Shown here one piece after another: positions 11,685-18,260 of a stretch of DNA of 64,000 nucleotides. This stretch comes from Rhodalgimonas zhirmunskyi. GTDB lineage: Bacteria > Pseudomonadota > Alphaproteobacteria > Rhodobacterales > Rhodobacteraceae. The stretch covers positions 579,672 to 643,671 of the forward strand of contig JANFFA010000003.1 in the NCBI GenBank assembly GCA_030848925.1, read 5' to 3'. Made by a program: the position numbers and the translations under genes. The notes beneath the pieces are model-generated. The model saw nothing but the letters and a program-made list of their open reading frames with translations. It ran no database searches and was not told where the DNA came from. Every line of letters starts with the position of its first letter. Within the stretch, counting starts at the first letter, position 1.

Positions 11685-12812
11685 ATGACCATTCACTGGT
11701 GCGGCACTGGCCTGTCATCCATTCCCGGCCTGCGCCGCCTTCTGGAAGAGGGCCAGCCCGTTGTTGTCTGGAACCGCACGCCCGAAAAGGCCCGCGAGGC
11801 GGTGGGCGATCTGGCCAAGGACATCCGGCCGTTTTCGCTGGAGGCGCTGAGCGAGGCGCTGGAACCCGGCGACGTCGCGGTTTCGATGCTGCCCGGCGAC
11901 TGGCACGTTGCGATTGCCGAGGCCTGCCTAGCCAAGGGCGCGCATTTCGTGTCGTCCTCTTACATCTCGCCCGAGATGCGGGCGCTGGACGCGGCGGCGC
12001 GGGACAAGGGGCTGAGCTTCGTCAACGAGGTCGGGCTCGATCCGGGGATCGATCATTTGATGGCGCATAAGCTGGTTGAAGAATATCGCGCCTCGGACGC
12101 TTATGACGCCGGGAACGAGATTTCGTTCCTGTCCTATTGCGGCGGTGTGCCCAAGATCGCCAACGCGTTCCGTTACAAGTTCTCGTGGGCGCCGGCGGGG
12201 GTGTTGAAGGCGCTACGCTCGCCGTCGCGTTCGATCCGCAATTTCGCGGAACTGAACGTGAGCAAGCCTTGGGATGCGATCAGCACCTATACCGCGCCGC
12301 TGCCCACTGCGGAAGATTTCGAGGTTTATCCCAACCGTGACAGCCTTCCCTTCATCGAGCAGTATCATTTCGCGCCGGAATGGAAGGTGCGGGATTTCGT
12401 GCGTGGCACGCTGCGCCTGAATGGTTGGGCCGATGCGTGGTCGGATATTTTCGCCGAGGTGGGCACCGCCAGCGACGCGCGGATCGAAGAGATCGCGGCG
12501 AAGCTGCTGGCCGAGAACGCCTATGAAGAGGATGAGCCGGATCGCGTGATCCTGTGCGTTTCGCTCAAGGCCGAGCGCGATGGCGAGACCAAATGGCACA
12601 AGACCTATGTCATGGACGCCTGGGGCGATGCGCGCGGCACGGCGATGGCGCGGCTGGTGTCGGTGCCGGTGTCGCTGGCGATTAAATCGGTTCTGGCGCG
12701 CGAGATCCCTGCCGGGGTGAGCGCGGCGCCGTCCGATCCAAAGCTGGTCGAGGCGTGGCTGGGCGAGATCGATACGCTGGCGCAGCATATGCAGATCGTC
12801 GACGAGGCCTGA
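11685..12812 (+). CDS. Saccharopine dehydrogenase (glutamate-forming type)
   Basis: This 375-residue protein resembles the LYS9/SDH enzyme that splits saccharopine into glutamate and 2-aminoadipate semialdehyde. The N-terminal Rossmann segment 'HWCGTGLSSIPGLRRLLEEG' is followed by 'VWNRTPEKA', and the family-typical 'NEVGLDPGIDHLMA' lies near 106-119. ATG 11685 is preceded by AAGGAGG at ideal spacing and follows the partner gene's stop by four bases. Together the two enzymes would convert lysine to the semialdehyde, a two-polypeptide equivalent of the fused LKR/SDH. A strong terminator follows at 12836, ending the operon. Confidence 0.92.
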   Translation: MTIHWCGTGLSSIPGLRRLLEEGQPVVVWNRTPEKAREAVGDLAKDIRPFSLEALSEALEPGDVAVSMLPGDWHVAIAEACLAKGAHFVSSSYISPEMRALDAAARDKGLSFVNEVGLDPGIDHLMAHKLVEEYRASDAYDAGNEISFLSYCGGVPKIANAFRYKFSWAPAGVLKALRSPSRSIRNFAELNVSKPWDAISTYTAPLPTAEDFEVYPNRDSLPFIEQYHFAPEWKVRDFVRGTLRLNGWADAWSDIFAEVGTASDARIEEIAAKLLAENAYEEDEPDRVILCVSLKAERDGETKWHKTYVMDAWGDARGTAMARLVSVPVSLAIKSVLAREIPAGVSAAPSDPKLVEAWLGEIDTLAQHMQIVDEA

Positions 12813-12835
12813 ACCAAGGCCCCCTGAATAAAATG

Positions 12836-12863
12836 CGCCCCGGGGTTGTCCCCGGGGCGTTTT
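12836..12863 (+). terminator. Rho-independent terminator after the saccharopine genes
   Basis: A perfect ten-base stem (CGCCCCGGGG / CCCCGGGGCG) with a TTGT loop is followed by TTTT. It lies 24 bases after the stop of the glutamate-forming saccharopine dehydrogenase gene. Confidence 0.9.
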
Positions 12864-12897
12864 GCGTTGCGCGGGCGATGCCCTGCGCGATCCGTGA

Positions 12898-13155
12898 TCA
12901 GCGGCCGCCGCGCGGTCCGAGTGCGTCGGTCGCCGGAGCGTCATCGGTAAAGATCGTGACCTTGCGCACGCCTTCGACGCGAAAATCGCTCGACGGGCCG
13001 GCGGTTTCATTTTCGGTCGAGACGAACTTGGCCTGACCTTCGGTCAGTTTCGCGGGGGTGTCGTTGTATTGATCCTGATATGTGTAGTCAGCCGAGGCTG
13101 CGGTGGCGGTCATCAGGGCGGCTACGGCGCCGAGCGTTGCGATCTTCAGTTTCAT
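12898..13155 (-). CDS. Small secreted protein with PSSDF-VEGVR and GPRG motifs (paralog A)
   Basis: This is an 85-residue exported protein of unknown function. Residues 1-22 form a Sec-type signal peptide ending ATAASA, followed by 'DYTYQDQY', a variable stretch, the core 'AGPSSDFRVEGVRK' (about 52-65) and a C-terminal 'ALGPRGGR'. The mature part is only about 63 residues, polar and without cysteines. The next gene upstream (13232-13489) is a close copy with near-identical signal peptide, ends and ribosome site (AGGAGAGAAAAA), so the pair arose by recent tandem duplication. A third, larger relative lies at 14008-14502. I do not recognise a named family. Confidence 0.8.
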   Translation of the reverse strand: MKLKIATLGAVAALMTATAASADYTYQDQYNDTPAKLTEGQAKFVSTENETAGPSSDFRVEGVRKVTIFTDDAPATDALGPRGGR

Positions 13156-13231
13156 TTTTTCTCTCCTATGCCCTTCGAGGGCGTCATGGCGTCATATTGT
13201 GCACGGCGCTTGCCGCGCGGATGGGGTGGAA

Positions 13232-13489
13232 TTAGCGGCCGCCGCGCGGGCCGAGTGCATCAGCAGTCATGTCGCTGCCCGAGAACACGGTGAACTGGCG
13301 CACGCCTTCGACGCTGAAATCGGACGAGGGGCCAGCGGGTTCATTCGAGATCGAGACCAGCTTTGCTTCGCCTGTGGTCGTCCCGTTCAGGTTGGTCATG
13401 TACTGGTCCTGATAGGTGTAGTCAGCCGAAGCTGCGGTGGCGGTCATCAGGGCTGCTGCGGTGCCGAGCGTTGCGATCATCAGTTTCAT
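13232..13489 (-). CDS. Small secreted protein with PSSDF-VEGVR and GPRG motifs (paralog B)
   Basis: This 85-residue exported protein is the tandem paralog of the gene at 12898-13155. It shares the signal peptide pattern ending ATAASA, the mature N terminus 'DYTYQDQY', the core 'AGPSSDFSVEGVRQ' and the last nine residues 'DALGPRGGR'. The middle is divergent (MTNLNGTTTG), suggesting relaxed constraint outside the core. The reading frame is open far upstream, but ATG 13489 is the supported start because of the AGGAGAGAAAAA site and the signal peptide, both shared with the paralog. The 75-base spacer to the downstream copy shows no terminator, so the two may share a transcript. Function is unknown. 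Confidence 0.8.
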   Translation of the reverse strand: MKLMIATLGTAAALMTATAASADYTYQDQYMTNLNGTTTGEAKLVSISNEPAGPSSDFSVEGVRQFTVFSGSDMTADALGPRGGR

Positions 13490-14007
13490 TTTTTCTCTCC
13501 TGTGCCCGAAGGCAATTTGTGTTTGGGTCCGACCGCCGGGGTCTGTGGTGGTCGTTGTGAAACCAATCTGGGGAGGGGAAAATAATTTACAAATCACGCG
13601 CGAAAACCAGAACGTGAGCGGCAGAAACATTTGCGTTAAAGTGCTGAGATCACAGGTCGAATTCGTAAGTTTCCACTTATTTTGCAGCCATTGATCATGT
13701 CTGACCCGGGGGCGAAAATTGTGCGTCAGGGGGGCTTGTAAAGGCCTGTGCAAGGGGTCGGATCGGTGCCGATTTGAGGGCGCGCACAACCCGATCACAA
13801 CGGCTTGTTGGAACCCGGTGGTTTGTTTCAGGAAATGGGTGGAACCGGCGGCCCAAAAGACCCGGTTTTGCCACCGGTGGGTGGTAAAAAAGCAAGAATT
13901 GGCGTCGTTCCTTGGCGCCGGAAGGGTGCGGAAACGAAAAAGCCCCGGGGCGCGAACCCCGGGGCCTTGGATCAATGCGCGGCTCTCAAGCCGGGCAATG
14001 CGGTAGA
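13490..14007. other. Intergenic region upstream of the paralog pair
   Basis: Apart from the terminator at 13937-13965, I see no gene in these 518 bases. The segment 13560-13700 is unusually AT-rich for this genome (for example AAAATAATTTACAAATCA) and probably holds the promoter for the minus-strand pair of small secreted proteins. No confident promoter hexamers were assigned. Confidence 0.5.
13937..13965 (-). terminator. Rho-independent terminator after the four-motif GPRG protein gene
   Basis: On the minus strand, GCCCCGGGG and CCCCGGGGC form a perfect nine-base stem with a six-base loop (13942-13965), followed by TTTTT (13937-13941). It lies 43 bases after the stop of the gene at 14008-14502. 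Confidence 0.88.
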
Positions 14008-14502
14008 TCAGGAACCGCGCGGGCCGTTGGCGGTGTCGCTCTCGCCTTCAAACACGCTTTCCTTACGCACGCCATTGACGCGGTAGTCGGTCGAGGGGCT
14101 GGCTGCGTCGCCGGCGGTCGACTCGTATTCGGTCTGACCCATGGTTTCCTTTTCATTCATCCGCTCGCCGCGCGGGCCATTGGTGCTGGGGTCAATCTGC
14201 TGCTCACCCGACGTGCTCAAGATGTAGAAGCTGCTGCCGGTCATGGCATTGGCTTCGCCACGCGGGCCATTGGCCGATTTGTCGTCCTTGCCAAACACGG
14301 TTTCCTTGCGGACGCCATCGACGCGGTAGTCGGTCGAAGGGCTGGCCGCGTTGTCGGCGGTCGATTCATATTGGGTCTGGCCAGTCGTGCTTTGCTGCAT
14401 CATGTCGGCGCCACGGGGGCCATTCGCGGTGGTCTCGGCGAAAGCGGCGGTCGAGGTCATCAGGGCAGCAATGGTACCGATGGTTGCAATAGTGCGGGTC
14501 AT
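14008..14502 (-). CDS. Secreted protein with duplicated ASPSTDYRV-GVRKE units and four GPRG motifs (paralog C)
   Basis: This 164-residue exported protein belongs to the same unnamed family as the two 85-residue neighbours. A signal peptide (about 1-22, ending TAAFA) precedes two copies of a unit of roughly 50 residues. Each unit reads TGQT[QE]YESTA, then AASPSTDYRV[DN]GVRKE[TS]VF, then [ST]ANGPRG. 'NGPRG' occurs four times, framing the units. The protein has no cysteines and is acidic and polar, consistent with a periplasmic or extracellular role. ATG 14502 follows a TAAGGAG site. It is separated from the paralog pair by a terminator, so it is expressed independently. Function is unknown, and the repeats suggest binding or a structural role only as speculation. 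Confidence 0.8.
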   Translation of the reverse strand: MTRTIATIGTIAALMTSTAAFAETTANGPRGADMMQQSTTGQTQYESTADNAASPSTDYRVDGVRKETVFGKDDKSANGPRGEANAMTGSSFYILSTSGEQQIDPSTNGPRGERMNEKETMGQTEYESTAGDAASPSTDYRVNGVRKESVFEGESDTANGPRGS

Positions 14503-14865
14503 ATTCGTTACTCCTTAGTTCGTTCAGACGATCATCGTCTTGTCGGGGAGCCAACACCGCCCCGAGCGGAAACGTTCCGAAGTAATTTCGATCAATGCAG
14601 GCCCGATGACGCGAAACGCGGCTTTTGATTTAGGGATGCGCGGACCGGCCAGAAAGCAGGTATTTCCTTATTTTATTGGCGCAATTAGCGCCATTAAAGC
14701 CGCGTCTTGCGGATAAGCCACGCCGCGTGGAAGGGTGCCAAAATAAACGTGAACTCGGCGTGAGCGCCGGGAAAACGGGCATCGGCGCAGCCAAATACGC
14801 CCCGGCCAAGGCCCGGTTTGGAAAATCTGAAGCTGTGAAATAGGCTGTGAGGGGTGCCGTGCGGC
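14503..14865. other. Intergenic region between paralog C and the DUF3775 gene
   Basis: No gene is seen in these 363 bases. An AT-rich stretch at 14660-14700 contains a small perfect hairpin GGCGC-AATTA-GCGCC (14678-14692). The promoter for the paralog C gene is expected in the part nearest 14503, but no confident hexamers could be assigned. Confidence 0.5.
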
Positions 14866-15192
14866 TCAGCCCCGGCGCATCAGATCATCTTCATCATCCG
14901 AGGCAGAGAGGCCCAGCTCTTCGAGGCCGTTTTCAAGATGATCGGACAGATGCGGCGTACCGATAAGGTAATCGGCAGTCGGAGTCGTCGCTTCGGCAAG
15001 CGCGGTGCGCTTGGCTTCTTCGATCTCATCCGCGGTAAAGCTTTCGCGCCCGATCCACATCACTGCGACAAGGCTGGCCTGTTCTTCTTCGGTCAGCCGG
15101 TCGATGAAGCCGCGCAATTCGCCTTCGGCCCGGTCAAGCTCACGCGCCATCAGGATGACCTGCGCCACCTTGTGAACAGAAATATCCAGCAT
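14866..15192 (-). CDS. DUF3775 family protein
   Basis: This 108-residue cytoplasmic protein of unknown function matches my recollection of the DUF3775 family, with 'AQVILMARELDRAEGELRGF' near 10-29 and 'LVAVMWIGRESF' near 41-52. The C terminus is acidic (SASDDEDDL). ATG 15192 is chosen because AGAGGAG precedes it at proper spacing, while the frame further upstream is not conserved-looking. The gene is divergent from the Crp/Fnr regulator gene, with a 280-base spacer between them. Context alone does not reveal its role. Confidence 0.75.
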   Translation of the reverse strand: MLDISVHKVAQVILMARELDRAEGELRGFIDRLTEEEQASLVAVMWIGRESFTADEIEEAKRTALAEATTPTADYLIGTPHLSDHLENGLEELGLSASDDEDDLMRRG

Positions 15193-15395
15193 CGGAACCG
15201 CTCCTCTTGGGCCCGGCATGGCGGGCGGTTTCATAGTCCGGGGCAGTTTGCCCGAAACTTTCAGCGCCCGCCAGCCCAACCTTGCCCGTAGTCGTGCCGT
15301 CGCGCTGAATTTCAACCGCTTAGAAGGCCCTGACCGTGACGTTTTCCAGCAGGACCCGGCGGTGCAGGAACAGCAATATTTCGCCTTTTGATTGA

Positions 15396-15424
15396 TTGAC
15401 ACCTCTGGACGCGGGCGGCCCATA
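15396..15424 (+). promoter_or_regulatory. Possible promoter of the Crp/Fnr regulator gene
   Basis: A consensus -35 hexamer TTGACA (15396-15401) is followed after 17 bases by CCCATA (15419-15424), a weak -10. It lies about 50-75 bases before the ATG at 15473. No Fnr-type palindrome was found in the spacer. Confidence 0.3.
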
Positions 15425-15472
15425 AGTGCCACTGATAAAGGAGGTGGAGACGGAGTGAGGACCGAGGGAACA

Positions 15473-16195
15473 ATGGTGGCAATGCGCGAAAAGGATCGCC
15501 AGATCGCGGCGGAGAGCCTTCTTCTGGAGAAGTTGCCCGGCGATCTGAAGGACACGCTGATCGCCAATGCCCATGCGCTGGAATTCGATCGTGGGGCGAC
15601 GATTTTCTTGCAGGGGGAGCGCGCGCGCGCGATCTATATCGTTGCCGAAGGCTGGGTGAAGCTCTACCGGATTTCGCCCAGCGGTTCCGAAGCGATCGTC
15701 GGCGTGTTCACCAGAGGGCGTAGTTTCGGAGAGGCGGTGGCCTTTCATGACAACGTTTATCCCGTGTCGGCCGAGGCGGCGACCTATTGCCGTGTGATCC
15801 GCATTGATGCGTCCATTTTCATTCGGATGATCCGCGAGAACCACGAGATGGCGCTGGCGATCCTTTCGGCGACCTTCACCCATCTGCATTCGCTGGTCGC
15901 ACAGGTCGAGGCGCTGAAGGCCCGCACCGGGGCGCAGCGCGTTGCGGAATTCCTGCTTGAACTGTGTGATTGCGATCACGACGATTGCGACGGGTCCTGC
16001 ACGGTGCGCCTGCCCTATGACAAGGTGCTGATCGCGGGGCGCCTTGGCATGAAGCCCGAGAGCCTGAGCCGGGCGTTCGGCAAGTTGAAAACCCTGGGGG
16101 TCAATGTGACCCGCGAAACGGCCGAGATCAACGATCTGGCGGTGCTGCGCGACTACGCCGAGGACGATCCGGCCAACGCATGGAGCAAGCCATGA
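15473..16195 (+). CDS. Crp/Fnr family transcriptional regulator, Dnr/NnrR type
   Basis: This 240-residue regulator has an N-terminal cyclic-nucleotide-like sensor domain (about 15-130), a dimerisation helix (about 130-160) and a C-terminal Crp-type helix-turn-helix with 'GRLGMKPESLSRAFGKL'. It lacks the N-terminal cysteine cluster of true Fnr, so it most likely belongs to the Dnr/NnrR group that senses NO and activates nir and nor genes. That role is inferred from its location beside the nor operon and from the Fnr-type boxes at 22963 and 27258. An odd feature is a Cys/Asp-rich insert 'CDCDHDDCDGSC' between the dimerisation helix and the DNA-binding domain. The ATG at 15473 follows GAGGGA. 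Its stop overlaps the next gene's start. Confidence 0.87.
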   Translation: MVAMREKDRQIAAESLLLEKLPGDLKDTLIANAHALEFDRGATIFLQGERARAIYIVAEGWVKLYRISPSGSEAIVGVFTRGRSFGEAVAFHDNVYPVSAEAATYCRVIRIDASIFIRMIRENHEMALAILSATFTHLHSLVAQVEALKARTGAQRVAEFLLELCDCDHDDCDGSCTVRLPYDKVLIAGRLGMKPESLSRAFGKLKTLGVNVTRETAEINDLAVLRDYAEDDPANAWSKP

Positions 16196-16776
16196 GTGCC
16201 CGGCTTGACGCGGCGATTACCGCGATCGATGCGGCCAATACCGCCGACCCGGATACCAGCGAAGGCCGCCCTGCCGCCCTGCTTTACGGCGAGCGGATGA
16301 CGAGCGAGGTGGACCGGCTGTTTCCCGAGGCGTCGGATGTGCTGCGCATCGCCGCGCGCGGCCAGCATATCGAGCGTTGGATGTTGCCGCGAAAGGACTT
16401 TCCCGAAGGGCGCGCCGGATACCTCGACTGGCGCCGCGAACAGGGGCGGCGGCACGGGGCGCGGGTGGCCGCGATCATGGCCGAGGCGGGGTATGGGCCC
16501 GAGGATTGTGAACGCGCAGGAGTTTTGCTGCGCAAGGAGGGGATCAAGCGCGATGCAGAGGTGCAGGCGCTTGAGGACGTGATCTGTTTCGTCTTTCTCA
16601 AGTGGTATTTCGCGCCGTTCTCGGGCACGCAATCGCCCGAGGCGCTGGACAAGATCGTGAAGCGCACAGCGCGCAAGATGTCGGCCGAGGGCCGGGCGCG
16701 CGTGCTTGAGGAGTTCGACCTGCCCGAGGAACTGGCCGTGGCGTTCCGCGATCAGGAGGATCAGGGCGCGGGATAG
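16192..16776 (+). CDS. DUF4202 family protein
   Basis: This 194-residue soluble protein matches the DUF4202 family as I know it. Visible segments are 'HIERWMLPRKDFPEGRAGYLDWR' (split here only by position, about 59-81) and 'QALEDVICFVFLKWYF' near 123-138. Its biochemical role is unknown to me. ATG 16192 overlaps the regulator's stop as ATGA, so the two are translationally coupled and the protein is likely produced together with the denitrification regulator. The 3' end overlaps the 3' end of the convergent nnrU gene by 16 bases, an unusually tight arrangement. Confidence 0.8.
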   Translation: MSARLDAAITAIDAANTADPDTSEGRPAALLYGERMTSEVDRLFPEASDVLRIAARGQHIERWMLPRKDFPEGRAGYLDWRREQGRRHGARVAAIMAEAGYGPEDCERAGVLLRKEGIKRDAEVQALEDVICFVFLKWYFAPFSGTQSPEALDKIVKRTARKMSAEGRARVLEEFDLPEELAVAFRDQEDQGAG

Positions 16777-17444
16777 ACGCCGATCACCGGCGCATGCAGG
16801 TGCCAGAGCACGGCCCAGCCCGCCAGCGTGATCGCAAGGCGCGGCCATGACGGCGCGGCGCTGGGTTTCCAGCGGCCCGTGACGAGCGCGGCAAAGGGAA
16901 AAAGCCCGGACTGCGCGCTGAGCCTGTCCCAATCTTGCGGGCCCATCAGGCGGCGACGGCGCGTTTCGACGATTTTCATCCCAAGCGCCGAAAACAGCGC
17001 GAAGGTGGCGAACAGGATGACATGCGCCAAGTCTCCGTTGGCCCAAAGGTGCGCGCCGGACCACAGCAGCAGCGCCCAAAGCAGCGGCTGCCGTGTGACC
17101 CCGGCGATGCCGGGATGGGCCGGATCGAAGCCCTTGGCGCGGCCCTCGAAGGCGAAGGGGTTGGGCGCCATGGTGCCGAAAGCCGCAAGCGCGATGGCCA
17201 GCGGCATGGCGATGTTCACGCCCCAGCGCGACAGCGGCGATTGTTCCCAGAGCGTGACCACCGGTGCGCGCCCGGCGGCGGCGATCACCCACCACAACAG
17301 CAGGATCGACATCACGCTGAAGGCCACGGTATAGCCGCGCGGGCCAAGCGTGCGGGTCAATGCATCCTTTACGCCCAACGCCGCTGGGATGCGGTGCGAG
17401 GCCATGAAGAGGCCCATTGCAAGGGCAAATTCAAGCCACCCCAT
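16761..17444 (-). CDS. nnrU: NnrU family membrane protein
   Basis: This 227-residue polytopic membrane protein belongs to the NnrU family, which accompanies nitric oxide reductase genes and is needed for nitrite or NO metabolism by an unclear mechanism. It shows about six hydrophobic helices, with the N-terminal 'FALAMGLFMASHRIPA' and the central 'GVTRQPLLWALLLWSGAHLW' being family-typical. Its ATG overlaps the stop of the upstream norF-like gene (TGATG), so it is the last gene of the nor operon. The frame extends upstream through that gene, but only the portion from 17444 has the membrane pattern. It ends inside the 3' end of the convergent DUF4202 gene. Confidence 0.9.
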   Translation of the reverse strand: MGWLEFALAMGLFMASHRIPAALGVKDALTRTLGPRGYTVAFSVMSILLLWWVIAAAGRAPVVTLWEQSPLSRWGVNIAMPLAIALAAFGTMAPNPFAFEGRAKGFDPAHPGIAGVTRQPLLWALLLWSGAHLWANGDLAHVILFATFALFSALGMKIVETRRRRLMGPQDWDRLSAQSGLFPFAALVTGRWKPSAAPSWPRLAITLAGWAVLWHLHAPVIGVYPAP

Positions 17445-17695
17445 CAGACCGCCCCCGCCGCCACGGCCAGCCCCATCGCGCCCAGCATGAACAGGCCCAG
17501 CACGAGGGCGAAACCACGGCTCCAGCCCGGGGCCTCGGACAGGCCGAGATAGACGTTGAGCACGATCTGTGCCTTGGCCCAGGCCAGTGTGAGGATCGCC
17601 AGCGCGACCAGAACACCGGTGCCGCCCCACCACGCGATCAGCGTGCTGCCCCCCGAGAGGATCACCAGCGCCAGCCATCCTTGCGTTGCCGTCAT
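17444..17695 (-). CDS. norF: NorF-like small membrane protein (cytochrome oxidase subunit IV type)
   Basis: This 83-residue membrane protein has three predicted helices (about 5-21, 27-45 and 60-80) and resembles the small NorF/COX4-like protein that accompanies NorE. NorE and NorF are not part of purified NorCB but promote full NO reductase activity in Paracoccus-type systems. It starts at ATG 17695, four bases after the norE stop codon, and its own stop overlaps the nnrU start. The assignment relies on size, topology and position more than on strong motifs, since this family is poorly conserved in sequence. Confidence 0.8.
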   Translation of the reverse strand: MTATQGWLALVILSGGSTLIAWWGGTGVLVALAILTLAWAKAQIVLNVYLGLSEAPGWSRGFALVLGLFMLGAMGLAVAAGAV

Positions 17696-17699
17696 TGCG

Positions 17700-18260
17700 T
17701 CACCTCAGCAGGTAGATGATGGGAAAGAGAAGCACCCAGACCAGATCGACCATATGCCAGAACGCCGTGCCGACTTCGAGGTTTCGCGGCGTGGCTTTCC
17801 AGCCGACCAGCGCGAGGATCACGATGCCCGCAACCACGTGCAGGGCGTGAAAGCCGGTCAGCAGGTAGTAGAAGGTAAAGAACGGGTGGGTTTCGAAATC
17901 GATGCCGATGGCGGATTTGGCGGCGTATTCCTGCATCTTGATCCACAGGAACAGCGCGCCCAGCGCCGCCGCCGAGGCCAGCAACAGGCGCACCCGGGCC
18001 ACCTGCCCCGCCGCGCCCGCGCGTTGCGCCAATGCGGCGAGCCAGCCCGAGGTGACCAGAACGATCGTGTTGATCCCCGCCGCCGTCGCATCGAGATGGC
18101 CTTGTGCGGCGGTGAACCCTTGTGGGTCGGTCAGGCGCACGGCCATGAAGGCCATCAGCCCGGCGCCGAACACGATGAGTTCCGAGATGATGAGAATCCA
18201 CATCATCAGATCGCCCGGCAGGGCATAAAAGCCGGTTTCGGGATCGGTGTCGTCGCTCAT
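17700..18260 (-). CDS. norE: NorE, cytochrome c oxidase subunit III-like protein
   Basis: This 186-residue protein of the heme-copper oxidase subunit III family has five membrane helices. Characteristic segments are 'WILIISELIVFGAGLMAF' near the N terminus, 'FYYLLTGFHALHVVAGIV' (about 129-146) with the conserved His pair, and 'FWHMVDLVWVLLFPIIYLL' at the C terminus. It accompanies NorCB as an accessory subunit or assembly factor. ATG 18260 overlaps the norD stop (ATGA), which fixes the start and shows translational coupling. Confidence 0.92.
   Translation of the reverse strand: MSDDTDPETGFYALPGDLMMWILIISELIVFGAGLMAFMAVRLTDPQGFTAAQGHLDATAAGINTIVLVTSGWLAALAQRAGAAGQVARVRLLLASAAALGALFLWIKMQEYAAKSAIGIDFETHPFFTFYYLLTGFHALHVVAGIVILALVGWKATPRNLEVGTAFWHMVDLVWVLLFPIIYLLR

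Noticed and set aside
15391..15401. Possible Fnr box (TTGATTGATTGAC) before the Crp/Fnr gene
   Set aside because: It is a direct repeat, not the required TTGAT-N4-ATCAA palindrome; the TTGACA is better read as a -35 hexamer.
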